From contig NC_051103.1 in the NCBI RefSeq assembly GCF_901709675.1, positions 1,411,501-1,475,500 on the forward strand: 64,000 bases of DNA. The letters run 5' to 3'. The stretch comes from Syngnathus acus (lineage: Eukaryota > Chordata > Actinopteri > Syngnathiformes > Syngnathidae). Made by a program: the position numbers and the translations under genes. The notes under the pieces are model-generated. The model was not told the DNA's origin, made no database searches, and was given only the letters and a program-made list of their open reading frames with translations. Shown piece after piece: positions 1 to 11,471 of the stretch (position 1 is its first letter; each line of letters starts with the position of its first letter).

Positions 1-2594
1 CTGTCGCCAGCTTCTGCTCTTCGGACATCGAGCTTTTGACTGTGAACTGCAGACCCTTCTACCTGCCCAGGGAGTTTACTGTTGTTAGCATCACGGCTGT
101 GTACGTGCCTCCTAGCGCTAACACTAAAGAGGCCATGAGGGTTCTCTACCGGACAATTAGTGAGCTGCAATCCACGCACACAGAGGGGGTTTTCATCATT
201 GCTGGGGACTTCAACCAGGCTAGCATGAAGACTATTCTCCCTCATTTTTACCAACACGTGGATTTTCCAACTCGGGGAGAGAACACTCTGGACTTGGTTT
301 ACACCAATATAAAGGATGCATTCAGAGCAGCCCCCCGCCCCCACCTCGGCTCTTCAGACCACCTATCTGTTATGCTAACCCCTGCATACAGGCCCCTGCT
401 GATCAGAGCAAAACCCACAGTGAAGCAGGTGAGGGTGTGGTCTGAGGGGGCCATGGAGGCACTCCAGGACTGCTTTGAGTGCTCTGACTGGGACATGTTC
501 AAATCAGCAGCAACATATGACAATCAGATCAACATTGATGAGTACGCCATGACTGTGTCAGCCTACATCAACAAATGCTCCGAGGACGTCAGCACCACTA
601 AGAACATCATCACCCGAGCCAACCAACGACCCTGGATGACTGAGGATGTACGTCATACGCTGCGAGCACGGAACTCAGCCTTCAAGTCTGGCGACAAGGA
701 GGCACTGAGGACAGCGAGAGCCAACTTGAACCGTGCCATCAGGCTAGCGAAGCGAAGCCACAGTCGAAAAATTCAGGATTTTTTCCACGACGCCAATAAC
801 ACCAGGAGTATGTGGCAAGGCATACGGGCGATCACGGACTACAACTCACCCTCCCCCCCGGTGGGTGAGGTTGATGCTGACTTCCTAAATGGTCTAAATA
901 ACTTCTTTGGGCGTTTTGAGGCACTAAACAACACTCCGGCAGTTAAAACTGTTCCCCACCAGGAAGAGGAGGTCCTCTGCCTTGACTCAGCCGACGTGTG
1001 GAAGACTCTGAGAAGAGTCAACCCACGTAAGGCCCCAGGCCCCGACAACATACCTGGGCGGGTGTTCAAGGAATGTGCAGGCCAGCTGGCTGGTGTCATC
1101 ACAGACATTTTTAACATCTCGCTGGACCAAGCCAAAGTGCCAGTGTGCTTCAAGGCTGCCTCCATCATTCCGGTGCCGAAGAAACCTCAAATCACCTCAT
1201 GGAATGACTACAGACCTGTGGCACTGACTCCCATCATGATGAAGTGCTTCGAAAGGCTGCTCAAAGATCACATCGTCTCCAGACTCCCCCCAACATTCGA
1301 TCCGTTCCAGTTTGCCTACCGGCAGAACCGCTCCACTGAGGATGCCATCTCCTCCGTTCTTCACCTGAGCCTGGCTCACCTGGAGGAGAGGAACACCCAC
1401 GTGCGGTTGCTGTTCCTGGACTTCAGCTCAGCGTTTAATACCATCATTCCACAACATCTGGTGGAAAAACTGGAACACCTGGGCTTCAGCACCCCCCTTC
1501 GGAACTGGCTGCTAGACTTCCTCACCAACAGACCTCAGTCAGTCCGGGTCGGACAGAACACCTCCGATGTCATCACCCTCAGCACAGGCTCCCCTCAGGG
1601 CTGCGTCCTGAGCCCCCTGCTGTTCACCCTGATGACACACGACTGCGCCCCCAGGTTCACCACCAATCACATCGTGAAGTTTGCAGACGACACAACGGTG
1701 GTGGGCCTCATCAGGGACAACAACGACCTGGACTACAGAGAGGAGGTGGAGCAGTTGGTGGGCTGGTGCAGAGAAAATAGCCTGATCCTGAATGTGGAGA
1801 AGACGAAGGAGATCATCGTCGACTTCAGGAAGAACCAGCCTCACCACGCTCCACTGATCATCAACAGCTCAGCTGTGGAGGTGGTCAGCAGCACTAAATT
1901 CCTGGGAGTCCACATCACAGACGACCTCACCTGGACTGTGAACACCACAACACTGGTCAAGAGGGCACAGAAGCGCTTGTACTTCCTGCGGAGGATGAGG
2001 AGAGCCCACCTGCCCCCACCCATCATGAGGACGTTCTACCGAAGCACCATAGAGAGCATTCTGACAAGCTGTCTCTCGGTGTGGTGTGGAGGTTGCAGCG
2101 CCTCCGATTGGAAGAACCTGAGGAGAGTGGTGAGGACAGCAGAGAGGATCATCGGGGCTCCTCTTCCCTCCATTCAGGACTTGTCATCCCAGCGCTGCGT
2201 GTCCCGAGCCCGAAATATTATCAGTGACCCATCACACCCCCACCATGGACTGTTCTCCCTGCTGCCCTCTGGGAAGAGGTTTCGCAGCATCCGCTGCAGG
2301 TCCACCAGGTTCTGCAATAGTTTTTTCCCTGCTGTCGTCAGACTGCTGAACATTCAAACGTAGCATTCCTCTGCACACTTGTAAATACTGCTTTTTGTCT
2401 CCTGCACTGTTCACATACTTTATCACTGCTGCACTTTGTACTTTCATATTTTTATATAGAATGTCACTTTTTTTTATAACCAGCCGAAATACCTCTACAT
2501 TGCTGAAAGCCGTATGCAACGAAATTTCGTTTTGTACACACCGTTGACAAAATGACAATAAAGTTCTGTCTAAGTCTAAGTCTAAGTCTAATTT
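1..2594 (+). mobile_element. L2/Rex1-like LINE, 5' end cut by window edge
   Basis: A non-LTR retrotransposon enters from the left edge and ends in an AATAAAG motif followed by four TCTAAG-type units near 2570-2594, the microsatellite tail expected of this group. It holds the end of the endonuclease domain, the whole reverse transcriptase and about 230 bp of 3' UTR. A shorter copy with nearly the same sequence sits at 57875-58962, so the family has been active recently. The exact clade (L2, Rex1 or CR1 branch) is inferred from protein style only. Confidence 0.9.
3..2363 (+). CDS. LINE ORF2 protein, endonuclease (partial) plus reverse transcriptase
   Basis: The frame is open from the first bases of the window, so the true start lies upstream. 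The first 130 or so residues are the C-terminal half of an AP-type endonuclease, with the motifs GDFN and SDHLS. A linker of about 180 residues leads to a reverse transcriptase with LFLDFSSAFN (first catalytic Asp), GSPQGCVLSPLLF and the active-site box FADD at about residues 549-552 counted from position 36. The C-terminal region is rich in Cys and Trp, as in the L2/CR1/Rex1 group. The enzyme would nick DNA and copy its own RNA at the target. There is no internal stop, which is unusual next to the other LINE copies here. Whether the full element is intact cannot be judged. Confidence 0.88.
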   Translation, partial: VASFCSSDIELLTVNCRPFYLPREFTVVSITAVYVPPSANTKEAMRVLYRTISELQSTHTEGVFIIAGDFNQASMKTILPHFYQHVDFPTRGENTLDLVYTNIKDAFRAAPRPHLGSSDHLSVMLTPAYRPLLIRAKPTVKQVRVWSEGAMEALQDCFECSDWDMFKSAATYDNQINIDEYAMTVSAYINKCSEDVSTTKNIITRANQRPWMTEDVRHTLRARNSAFKSGDKEALRTARANLNRAIRLAKRSHSRKIQDFFHDANNTRSMWQGIRAITDYNSPSPPVGEVDADFLNGLNNFFGRFEALNNTPAVKTVPHQEEEVLCLDSADVWKTLRRVNPRKAPGPDNIPGRVFKECAGQLAGVITDIFNISLDQAKVPVCFKAASIIPVPKKPQITSWNDYRPVALTPIMMKCFERLLKDHIVSRLPPTFDPFQFAYRQNRSTEDAISSVLHLSLAHLEERNTHVRLLFLDFSSAFNTIIPQHLVEKLEHLGFSTPLRNWLLDFLTNRPQSVRVGQNTSDVITLSTGSPQGCVLSPLLFTLMTHDCAPRFTTNHIVKFADDTTVVGLIRDNNDLDYREEVEQLVGWCRENSLILNVEKTKEIIVDFRKNQPHHAPLIINSSAVEVVSSTKFLGVHITDDLTWTVNTTTLVKRAQKRLYFLRRMRRAHLPPPIMRTFYRSTIESILTSCLSVWCGGCSASDWKNLRRVVRTAERIIGAPLPSIQDLSSQRCVSRARNIISDPSHPHHGLFSLLPSGKRFRSIRCRSTRFCNSFFPAVVRLLNIQT

Positions 2595-3578
2595 ACGATT
2601 GACTTATAGTAGGTTTTAAATAACGTGAATGCATATATATGCCTAAATATTGTTATCTAATATATCGACTGCAGTTTCACATTAGATTGCTGGTTTGAGA
2701 CGTACTTTTATTATTATTATTATTATTACTATTATTTTAATGAACATTTATGTTATAACTTTTCTGGTGTTTTATTTCTTGTTTTTATATTCGCCAATCA
2801 AAACATAAAAATCAGACATTTGCTTAACTGCTTAAATTAACAAATGTTCAACCTTTTATTCAAACACAAACACATTCGATATAATACCATCAACTACAAG
2901 CCAACAAATACAAAATTAAAACATCAACGTCGGCATAAAGTGTGTCGGCTGGCAATGGCATAGCGGCAATGCTGTCTGTCACTCACTCGTGAATCTTCGC
3001 GAACGACCAATCAGCAGCGCCAGCGAGCGTTAGATGGAGGAGGGACTCTACGAGTCAGTGACGTAATTTCCCGTTCACGAACGAATAAGTGACGCAACTT
3101 CTCGTTCACGACCGGGTGAGAGACTGTTGCCAACGGATCAGTGTGTAGGTGTTGTATTATAGAAAGAAATGTGTCAATTACCCGAGCCAATTATTATTAT
3201 ATATAGGTTGTGTAGTTGTATTGTTTGATGTGTATGGGTTGTTGCCACTGGATGTTATTTAAAAAAAAAAAAAAAAAGCCGTATCAGTGTGTGTGTGTGG
3301 GGGGGGGGGAGAGAGAGATTCATTGAACGATTCGTTTGAACGAATCCTTTGAGTGAACTGATTCTAAAGATTCAGTTCACCTAAAAGAACTGGAATGCAC
3401 ATCACTAGTGGTAATTACATAGTATTTTGCATTTACTAATTTGTTACATACAGTTTAGCAAGCAAATGCACAGTTCCAGAGTACAATTAATAACATGCTC
3501 AAAACCGTTCAGTGTGTGACAGCACCTAAACTCCATGTGCGTACTACTGCGCTTACTTTTTGCTTTAAACAGTAAAAC
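2595..3578. other. AT-rich intergenic stretch with short low-complexity runs
   Basis: No gene is visible. The stretch holds a TTA microsatellite near 2708-2735, an A run near 3257-3274 and a G run near 3299-3310. From about 2945 to 3410 the sequence repeats GTTCACGAACGA-like words and ends in GCACATCACTAGT, which resembles the terminus of a teleost hAT MITE, but I could not find a matching left end. From 3411 the sequence matches the region at 11326-11473, the flank that lies downstream of U1 copies. Confidence 0.5.
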
Positions 3579-3742
3579 CAGGGGAGAGCGCGGACGCAGT
3601 CCCCCACTACCAGAAATTATGCAGTCGAGATTCCCACATTCGGAGAATTCGCAGAGGTCAGCACAACCGGAGTGCAATGGCTGAGCCTCTCCCTAGGTGA
3701 ACCACCTTCTTGATCACGGCATCTCCCCTGCCAGGTAAGTAT
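3579..3742 (-). ncRNA. U1: U1 spliceosomal snRNA
   Basis: Read on the minus strand, the sequence starts ATACTTACCTGGCAGGGGAG, the 5'-splice-site-pairing end of U1, and runs 164 nt, the exact vertebrate U1 length. Stem-loop I, the GGTGGTT segment, the CATTGCACTCCGG stem II region, the Sm-type site (ATAATTTCTGG) and the terminal stem-loop are all present. About 10 nt downstream lies GTTTAAAGCAAAAAGTAAG, a plausible snRNA 3' box. A few differences from the usual sequence, such as GATGCCGTG for GATACCATG, mean it may be a variant or a pseudogene. Truncated relatives lie at 5112-5189 and 12118-12147. Confidence 0.88.
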
Positions 3743-4147
3743 GAATTGGATCAGTTACCCGGCCGCCGTCTTTACCGCACACGCCATCTTCAGTCACGGG
3801 CTTAATTTCGCCAAACGTGTGGCACACATACACACTCAGTGGATGAAACAGGATTTGTAGAACTTTTTATATAGTATCTTTAGTCATTACAAAACCAAAG
3901 CATGATAAATTAATTAAGTAAAAAATAGATTAAAAAAGACGACCATCATGCTTTGCTTCTTTTCCTACCCTTAATTGCCCCTACCCGCGCCTTTGTTCAC
4001 CTCCTTTTTCTTAGAGTCGCCATCTAGTGGTGATGGCAGCAACCCAACAAAATAAAGTGAAATAATATATCTGCAAAAACATGCCCATCACGCATTGCCT
4101 CTTTTAACCTGAGAACCCTAAAACTATGAATTTGTATTTATTGAAAA
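3743..4147. other. intergenic, nothing recognised
   Basis: This is the upstream side of the minus-strand U1. I could not identify a convincing PSE or distal element by eye. No coding frame or repeat boundary was recognised. Confidence 0.4.
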
Positions 4148-4518
4148 CCTCCAGGGCAGCTCGGTGGTGCACTGGGTAGCACGTCCGCCTCACAGTTAGG
4201 AGGGTGCGGGTTCGATTCCACCTCCGGCCCTCCCTGTGTGGAGTTTGCATGTTCTCCCCGGGCCCGCGTGGGTTTTCTCCGGGCACTCCGGTTTCCTCCC
4301 ACGTCCCAAAAACATGCTTGGTAGGCCGATTGGCGACTCCAAATTGTCCCTAGGTGTGAGTGCGAGTGCAAATGGTTGTTTGTCTCTGTGTGCCCTGCGA
4401 TCGGCTGGCAACCGGTTCAGGGTGTCCCCCGCCTACTGCCCGATGACGGCTGGGATAGGCTCCAGCACTCCCGCGACCCCCGTGGGGACTAAGCGGTTCA
4501 GAAAATGGATGGATGGAT
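4148..4518 (+). mobile_element. tRNA-derived SINE, common teleost family with GGAT tail
   Basis: The head has Pol III promoter boxes: an A-box-like TGCACTGGGTAGCACGTCC and a B box GGTTCGATTCC. The body is the widespread fish repeat containing TTTGCATGTTCTCCCC and the motif GATAGGCTCCAGCA. It ends in a GGATGGATGG tail. A 5'-truncated minus-strand relative lies at 40600-40890, and a head-only fragment lies at 34990-35066 and its mirror. Confidence 0.85.
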
Positions 4519-4832
4519 GAAAACCTGCAACATTACCACTGAATTGTTTTTTTTCTGAACAAGTTTTGAAAACGACATTTTCATGAAAGTTTGAGAATAA
4601 GAATTGTAATTAAAATTCTTGAAACAATGATAGGAAAATCTCAAGCAAAGAAACACATTTTAATTATATTTTAGAACGGTTACGTAAATTCTTGCTGCCT
4701 CTCAAGCCGAAACGTCTTACATTTAGATCAGACCCCATCAAGTCATAATTGACAGCTTAACCCTGTAAGAATGAAGCGAATGGATTGAAATGGTTTTCTT
4801 ACATATTGAACTGTTGATTTGACCAGGAGAGG

Positions 4833-5022
4833 GGGTGCACCGTGCCTGGAGATACTGCTATATCAAGTCGATGCGTGGAGTGGACGGGGCAAGCCCCTTT
4901 TCCAAATCCCTATTCCAAATAAATCAATTAAATATGTGGTCCCCAGATGGGGGACGTATCAGCTATTAAACTGATAAGAACAGATACTACACTTGATCTT
5001 AGCCAAAAGACCGAGAAGCGAT
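4833..5022 (-). ncRNA. U2: U2 spliceosomal snRNA
   Basis: The minus strand begins ATCGCTTCTCGG and keeps the branch-point-pairing GTAGTA. Stem-loop II and the loop-IIb region around CCCCCATCTGGGG follow, then stem-loops III and IV, ending GGTGCACCC. The length of 190 nt matches vertebrate U2. The stem I loop reads GGTCTTTTGGC in place of GGCCTTTTGGC, and the Sm region reads TTTATTTGG, so function is not certain. No convincing 3' box is seen downstream. Confidence 0.85.
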
Positions 5023-5111
5023 AACCCGAAATGGCTCTGAGGCAACGACTTAAATAAAGAGACTACCAATTCAAGTTACGGTTGCATGTATCAACTGATG
5101 CTAATGCCACA

Positions 5112-5189
5112 TACTGACCCCTGTGAATTCCCCAAATGTGGGAATCTCGACTCCATAATTTCTGCTAGTGGGGGATTGCGTTCTTTCTG
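5112..5189 (+). pseudogene. U1 snRNA 3'-half fragment
   Basis: The 3' half of U1 (from ACTGACCCC through the Sm-like ATAATTTCTG to the terminal stem) appears on the plus strand without the 5' half. The roughly 90 bp downstream, including the motif GCGCAGTAGTACGCACA, also follows the intact U1 at 3579-3742. It therefore looks like a broken unit of a U1 gene repeat rather than a retropseudogene. Confidence 0.75.
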
Positions 5190-6125
5190 TTTAAAACAAA
5201 ACTTTTGCGCAGTAGTACGCACACGGAGTTTAGGTCTACAGTGCTGTGACACACTGAACGCTTTTGAGTAGTGATGGACACATGAGGCTTCCTTGGTGTA
5301 ACTGCCGAAGTCGAAGCAGTTGTGTCTTTCGCCGCTGGGCGGAGCTGTTGTGGCTCTGGCGAAGCTTCAAATTTTGCATGGTGTGCAAATTATTTTTGTG
5401 TGAATTTATTTTTGTTCCTTGTTATTTGTATATAGTTTGTAGCACTGTCTTATTGATATTAAGTTGCGATAGAAACCGGTGGTAAGTTAGACTTCGAGGG
5501 CACTTCCTGTTTCCGGGAAAGAAGCGGGAAGGTGACGTGATGCAACAGCGCAATAGTTAACGGCCGACCTAGGATGCGTCATCGCGAAGCTACTAAGTCA
5601 AAACAGTAAAGTACCCGGTTGTTCACTGGCAGGCCAAAATATGTGTTGTCACCAGTTCTACGGTGTGGCTGTGATGTCAATGAATTAAGATCACAGTAAA
5701 CATCTGTAACAAAGAACTCTCGTCTCTTTAGTGAAGAAACTGGCACACTTGGGATTTGAGGCTTTCCCACCAAACGGTTTGCAAATAGGTTCATTTCTCG
5801 AGGCTTCAGGTGCACACAACCCCTCCTGCTGGTCAAAAGGAGTAATTTATTCCATTAATGAGAATTACATTCACCGTTATATTTTGCTTCATGTAGCCTG
5901 ATCAAAATGAATAAAACTTCTCTCTGTATGTGCATTCACGTGTAACATTGAAGGAGGTGGACGTGTGTTTCAATATGTAAATAAATACCATCATTGTCTA
6001 TTAAGAAACTAAAAGTTGATGGAGCACATTTTGTTTTGAAGGGCTGCTGTGTTTTAACAAGGAAAGACTGATGTGCTTATGGATGAAGATGACTTGTACT
6101 TGTGATTGTGCTTGTGAACAGTAAA
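5190..6125. other. U1 flank then probable hAT-type non-autonomous repeat, no gene
   Basis: Up to about 5265 the sequence is the shared U1 downstream flank. From 5266 the words AGTGATGGACACATGAGGC and, near 5795, TCTCGAGGCTTCAGGTG suggest the two ends of a teleost hAT MITE. I could not confirm an 8-bp target duplication. Nothing is recognised in 5830-6125. Confidence 0.35.
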
Positions 6126-7189
6126 GGTTCAAGATTCAAGAATTTTTATTTGCCATATTTGAGCGTGCCAAACAAGGAATTTGACTTCGGTACATCACAG
6201 CCTCTGTTCAACATTTTGGTAACTAACAACACTCAGGACGTGTGAAAAATGACAAATATTCTCCCAGGAGGGCAACGAAAAACTCAAAACTCCAACTAGG
6301 GCAAATGAGAAACCTTGAGAAGAGACCACAGATGGGAGGGTCCCTCTTCCAGGATGACCAGGCTGCAAAGGATGCAGAGAGGACACAGTACAAATAGTGT
6401 AGACAATTCAAAAAAAGGTGTGGAGAGCGGGATGTTATTGCACAGCAATGACTCTGAGACTCTAAGAGTGGTGTGAGTTCATCAGAGCAACAGCCTGGGG
6501 GAAGAAGCTGTCTCTGTGTCTGCTGGTTTGGGCGTACAGAGCTCTATAACGCCGTCTGGAGGGGAGTAGTTCAAACAGACTGTAATCTGGGTGAGAAGGG
6601 TCTATAGAGATGTTACTTGCACGTTTCCTGGTCCTGGACAGGTACAAGTCTTGGATAGATGGGAGGTTGATTCCAATGATCTTTTCTGCAGTCCTGACTG
6701 TCTGTTGCAGTCTGTGCTTGTCTTGTTAGGAGGCCGATCCAAACCAGACAGTGATGGAGGTGCAGAGGACAGACTGGATGACGGCAGTGTAGAAGGTCTT
6801 CCCGCAGCAGGTTGAACTTCTTGAGCTGTCTCGGGAAGTACAGCCTCTGCTGGGCCTTCTTCCGGACAGAGTCTATGTGGCCGGTCCATTTCAGGTCCCG
6901 AGAGATTGTGGTTCCCAGGAACTTGAAGGTGTCTGTGGAGAGAATAGTATTACTGCGGATAGTGAGGGGTGAAAGTGGTGAAGGGTCTCGCCTGAAGTCC
7001 ACTGTCATCTCCACGGTCTTGAGCAGGTTCAGCTCCAGGTGGTTTTGGCTGCTCGTGGACCAGCCGCTCCACCTCCTGTCTGTACGCAGTCTCGTCACCG
7101 TCCCGGATCAGTCCGATGAGAGTGGTGTCGTCCGCATACTTCAGGAGCTTCACAGGAGAGTCACCTGAGGAGAAATTGTTGGTGTAGAG

Positions 7190-7916
7190 CAGTGCTTCTC
7201 AAATAGTGGGGCGCGCCCCCCTTGGGGGGTGCGGTGCAATACCTGGGGGGGCGCGTGTGACCCTGGGGAACAGGCTTTTTTTTTGGCAGTACTAGAATAA
7301 AGTGTAATTGCGCATTTACTACAGTAGGCGGCAGTAGCGCTCTCATTGTTACTTCTGTCACGTTTGCGACAGTGCAACATTTTAGCTGTGCACTGCAAAA
7401 CGTGCTCATTGTAGCCATTAAACCTGACTTCCTCCTCATTTTGATGAAAAAAAGAAAGAAAAAAAGAGCACAAATTGTTTAATTCACCTTGTTTTGTAGG
7501 TTCAAGTGTTTTATATATTGTGCTCCTGAGTTAATGTTGCTGAACTGAATATAAATAAGTTATTATTTTTTTAGTTTTTGTAGTTTATTATTATAATTAT
7601 TAAATATTATTTATTGATTTTATTTAATTTTGCAATGGTGCAATTAGTTGGTCAAACATGTTTACAGTTTAAACAAGGATTTATTTATTCTTAATTTCAG
7701 GCATTGATGCACTTAAAATCTTTTCTGTTGCAGACTTAAAACACGATTTGATAAAGTTATTCTTTGTAAGTTTGACCATATGTCTTTCTTTTTTTCTTTA
7801 ATGTTAATAAGGATAAAATGTTATGCAGAGATGGATAGTCACAGTGGGGAGTGGGGGGCGCGAATAGTTTTCTTCTTGCTAGGGGGGGCGTAACAGAAAA
7901 TAATTGAGAAGCACTG
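7190..7916. mobile_element. hAT-type non-autonomous DNA transposon in the LINE
   Basis: The ends are CAGTGCTTCTCAAATAGTGG and, on the other side, the reverse complement of CAGTGCTTCTCAATTATT. They are flanked by a perfect 8-bp target duplication GTGTAGAG (7182-7189 and 7917-7924). The 727-bp interior is AT-rich and has no transposase. The 8-bp duplication and CAGTG termini are hAT traits. Confidence 0.92.
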
Positions 7917-8949
7917 GTGTAGAGAGAGAAGAGCAGTGGGGAGAGGACGCACCCCTGAGGGGCGCCAGTATTGGTGGTCCGGGTGTCGGATGTGATGCTC
8001 CCCAGCCTCACACTGTTGGCCAGGAAGCTGGTGATCCACTGACAGGTGGAGGCAGGCACCGCGAGCTGGATGAGCTTCTGTTGGAGGATGTCAGGAGCGA
8101 TGGTGTTGAACGCCGAGCTGAAGTCCACAAACAGGATCCTGGCGTACGTTCCTGGGGTGTGCAGGTGGTGCAGGATGTAGTGCAGTCCCATGTTGACCGC
8201 ATCATCCACCGACCTGTTTGCCCGGTAGGCAAACTGGAGGGGGTCAAGCAGGGGGCCCGTGACATCCTTCAGGTGGTTCAACACTAACCTCTCCAAAGAT
8301 TTCATGACCACAGATGTCAGAGCGACAGGTCTATAGTCATTCAAACCTGTGATGGCGGGCTTCTTGGCCACCGGAACGATGGTGGAGCTCTTGAAGCACG
8401 AGGGCACCTCACACAGCTCAAGGGAACGGTTGAAGATCCGTGCAAAGGTGGGTGCCAGCTGTTCAGCACAGACTTTCAAGCAGGACGGTGACATGGCGTC
8501 TGGGCCCGGTGCCTTCCTGATCTTTGGTCTCCGGAACATCTGCCGCACTTCCTCCTCGCGGATCTGGAGTGCGGGCGCGGCCTCTGCAAGAGAAAGAGTA
8601 GGTGACAACGGTGATGGAGGTGTGGACAGAGCGGTTGTGGGGGGAGGTGAGTATGTTGATTGTGCTGCAGGAGGTCCTGTAGTGTGGGAGGACCAATCAA
8701 ACCTACAGTAGAACCTGTTCAGCTGGTTTGCAAGCCTTCGGCTCTCCACAGGACAGGGGGTTCGTTTCTTGAAGCCCGTGATGCTCTGCAGACCTTTCCA
8801 CACTGTTGAGGGATCAGGATTGGCAGAGAGGTGTCTCTCCAGGCTCTCCCCGTAACACTTGCTGGCTTTCCTGACCTCTCGGTTCAGTGTGTTTCTGGTC
8901 TGCTTGAACAGGTCCCGGTCGCCGCTCCTGTAGGCCTCCTCCTTGATTA

Positions 8950-9104
8950 AAGATTAAAGTCCCAATGATCGTCACACACACACCTGGGTGTGGTGAAATT
9001 TGTCCTCTGCATTTAACCCATCCCCGTGTGATTTTAATCCATCCCCTGGGGGAGAGGGGAGCAGTGAGCAGCAGCGGTGCCGCGCTCGGGAATCAGTTGG
9101 TGAT
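8950..9104 (-). mobile_element. truncated tRNA-derived SINE in the LINE linker
   Basis: The sequence starting TTAAAGTCCCAATGATCGTC is the 3' part of the SINE whose full copy is at 33749-34057, here on the minus strand and lacking its tRNA-like head. It interrupts the LINE between the endonuclease and reverse transcriptase. Confidence 0.85.
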
Positions 9105-9990
9105 CTTGACTTTGCGCAGCCTCCTGAGGTTCGGTGTAAACCAAGGTTTGTCGTTCTTGTACATGCAGAAGGTCTTGGTCTCCACACACAGATCCTCACA
9201 AAAACTGATGTATGATGTGACAGTGTCGGTGAGTTCATGCAGGTCTGGAGTTGCAGCTTCAAAAACTCTCCAATCGGTGCAGACAAAGCAGGCTTGGAGG
9301 TCCTGCCTAGACTCCACTGTCCACTTCCTCACAGTCCTCACCACAGGCTTAGAAGTCTTTAATTTCTGCCTGTAGGCCGGGATCAGATGAACTAGACAGT
9401 GGTCTGAGAGTCCTAAAGCTGCACGAGCCACAGAGTGGTGTGCATCCTTAATTACGGTGTAGCAGTGGCCCAGTGTCTGTGCCCCTCTGGTGGGACACGT
9501 TATGTGTTGTCTGTATTTGGGGAGTTCGTGTGCGAGGTTCGCCCAGTTAAAATCACCCAGAACAATGATTTGTGAATTTGGTAGATGTTTCTCCATGTCT
9601 GTCACCTGGTCAGCCAGCATCTACGTGGCTTCACTCGCATGTGTGTGTGGCGGAATGTAAGCAGCCGCCATGACGATCGAGGAGAACTCCCATGGTGAAT
9701 AGAACGGCCGGCAGTTTATGAAAAGTGTTTCTAGGAGAGCGCTGCAAGACTCTTTCAACACCGTGACATCAGTACACCAACGTTCATTAATACAGAAACA
9801 GATACCACCTCCCTTTGATTTTCCGGTGAGCTCCGCGCTGCGATCTGCACGCATTAGCCGAAACCCAGCTAACTCCACGGCGTGGTGGGGGGTGCGTCCG
9901 TCAAGCCACGTCGCAACGAAGCACAGCGCGGCGGATCTGCTCAAGTCCGTGTTCCTTGAAGTGAGGAGCAGGAGTGCTTGTGCAATTGAG

Positions 9991-10503
9991 GGGGGTGGTT
10001 ATTGGTTTTTATTCAAAAACAATATTTTTTGCCAAATTACAATAGACTGTCATGTGCCCATTCAAATGGGTACCACCAGAAATTAAACTGCATTGATAAA
10101 CGAGGGCTTAAATGTGATTGTCTGTCTGCACTCGGCATTATTTCTCTGTTTATGTTCACATACGTATATGTCGGTATAAATTAGGTGAATGTATGACTGT
10201 TGCACGGAATATGATATAGGCGGCTATCCGTTGCGATACTGATATTTTCACAGAGAAAGAATGCTCCGCTTTCGCAGAGCATAAAAAAAAATTGAGATAG
10301 ACTCTTATTGTTCCTCCCCACGGAAATCTTTAGTAAAAGGCGAAAGATTTATTCGATCTGAAGAGAAAAAAGTGTGATCTGATAATCTGGGTGAAAACGG
10401 GCCACCCCACTGCTGGTCTCACCAAATTCACAGGCGGTCTCACACTCAAATTGCAGCAACCATTCCTTCTAAAACAAACAATAGACGTTCATAGATTTAC
10501 TAT
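9991..10503. other. AT-rich intergenic, nothing recognised
   Basis: No gene, RNA or repeat boundary is recognised on either strand. Confidence 0.4.
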
Positions 10504-10511
10504 ACTTAGAA

Positions 10512-10701
10512 CAGGGGTCTCAAACTCCAGTCCTCGGGGGCCGCATTCCTACATGTTTTCCAAGTTTCCCTCGTTAAACACACCTGATTCAATTATCAGG
10601 CTCCTGCAGAACGTGAGGATGAACTGCGGGTGTGTTTAACGCGGGAAACTTGGAAAACATGTAGGAATGCGGCCCCCGAGGACTGGAGTTTGAGACCCCT
10701 G
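10512..10701. mobile_element. 190-bp hAT MITE with very long terminal inverted repeats
   Basis: It begins CAGGGGTCTCAAACTCCAGT and ends with the reverse complement. The two ends match for about 60 bp, so most of the element is a hairpin. A perfect 8-bp duplication ACTTAGAA flanks it (10504-10511 and 10702-10709). Confidence 0.93.
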
Positions 10702-10709
10702 ACTTAGAA

Positions 10710-11325
10710 GGACTCAACCTAAATAGAAGGTTTAAACGAGTATTTTGTGTTCATTAATGTCTTTTTTACTTCAAACATTGTTGGTGCACAGGATTGTAGG
10801 TACCTGGTCGAACACTGACGGCGCTCATTCTTTCAAACAGCGTCACCTATTGATTGGGCGTCTATTTTGAGTATTGAAGGTAAAAACAGTTGTATGTCTC
10901 TGTACGTGTACTTTTGGTATGAGAGAACGGGAAATGATCCCATCTCTGTGTTTTATTTGAAAACGTGTGATTTCATAACTTTATTCAACACAAATCGGGA
11001 AACAAAATACGATCGAAATTTCTCAAATGATTTCTCAAATTTCAGAAGTGCTCTATATCTCTCGTGTCGCAAATAATTGAGGCTTTTGTCGTTGCTGGCG
11101 TGGTTTGGAGTGTAATTCACCTCCACTGCGATGGTGGCGTTCGATATTTGACATTTGAATATAAATCTGTCATTTTACTTTAGGAAGTAAAAGTTGTTTT
11201 CTAGAAATCCATACTTTTGATGTATGAGGAACAACAATCAGGCGCATTCTTCAAAAAGACAGACCTACAGCCGACAAAAAGGTTTTGATACGTTCATATC
11301 ATGTAACGAGTCAGGAACGTGGTAA
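10710..11325. other. intergenic, nothing recognised
   Basis: No open frame with recognisable domains, RNA gene or repeat end was found. Confidence 0.4.
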
Positions 11326-11471
11326 TTACATATTATTTTGCATTGACTAATTTGGTTAATACAGTTTAGCAAGCAAATGCACAGTTCCAGAGTACAGTTA
11401 ATAACATGCTCAAAAGCGTTCAGTGTGTCACAGCACCGCAGACCTAAACTCCATGTGCGTACTACTGCGCG
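11326..11471 (-). repeat. copy of the U1 downstream flank
   Basis: The stretch from GGTAATTACATATTATTTTG to CGTACTACTGCGC matches the DNA that follows the minus-strand U1 at 3411-3560. The U1 body itself is separated from it by the insertion at 11472-12089 and survives only as a fragment at 12118-12147. Confidence 0.75.

Larger units (their letters stand above)
6462..9960 (-). pseudogene. LINE ORF2 remnant, endonuclease and reverse transcriptase
   Basis: Endonuclease pieces carry SKGGGICFCINERWC, VLGDFNW and [15 protein letters not shown]. The reverse transcriptase piece at 8803-7925 contains RKAPGPDAMSPSCLK, ILFVDFSSAFNTI and GAPQGCVLSPLLF, then is cut by the hAT insertion. Beyond it, near 7150-6950, YADD in KYADDTTLIGLI is still present, but the frame then shifts repeatedly. 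The protein is disabled by the insertion and by frameshifts. Confidence 0.85.
6126..9990 (-). mobile_element. decayed L2-like LINE with two nested insertions
   Basis: On the minus strand the order is endonuclease (about 9950-9110), linker, reverse transcriptase (about 8800-6460) and a 3' UTR ending in a TTCTTGAATCTTGAACC tail near 6126. The copy is interrupted by a hAT MITE at 7190-7916 and by a SINE fragment at about 8950-9104. It is a different family from the LINE at 1-2594. Confidence 0.85.
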
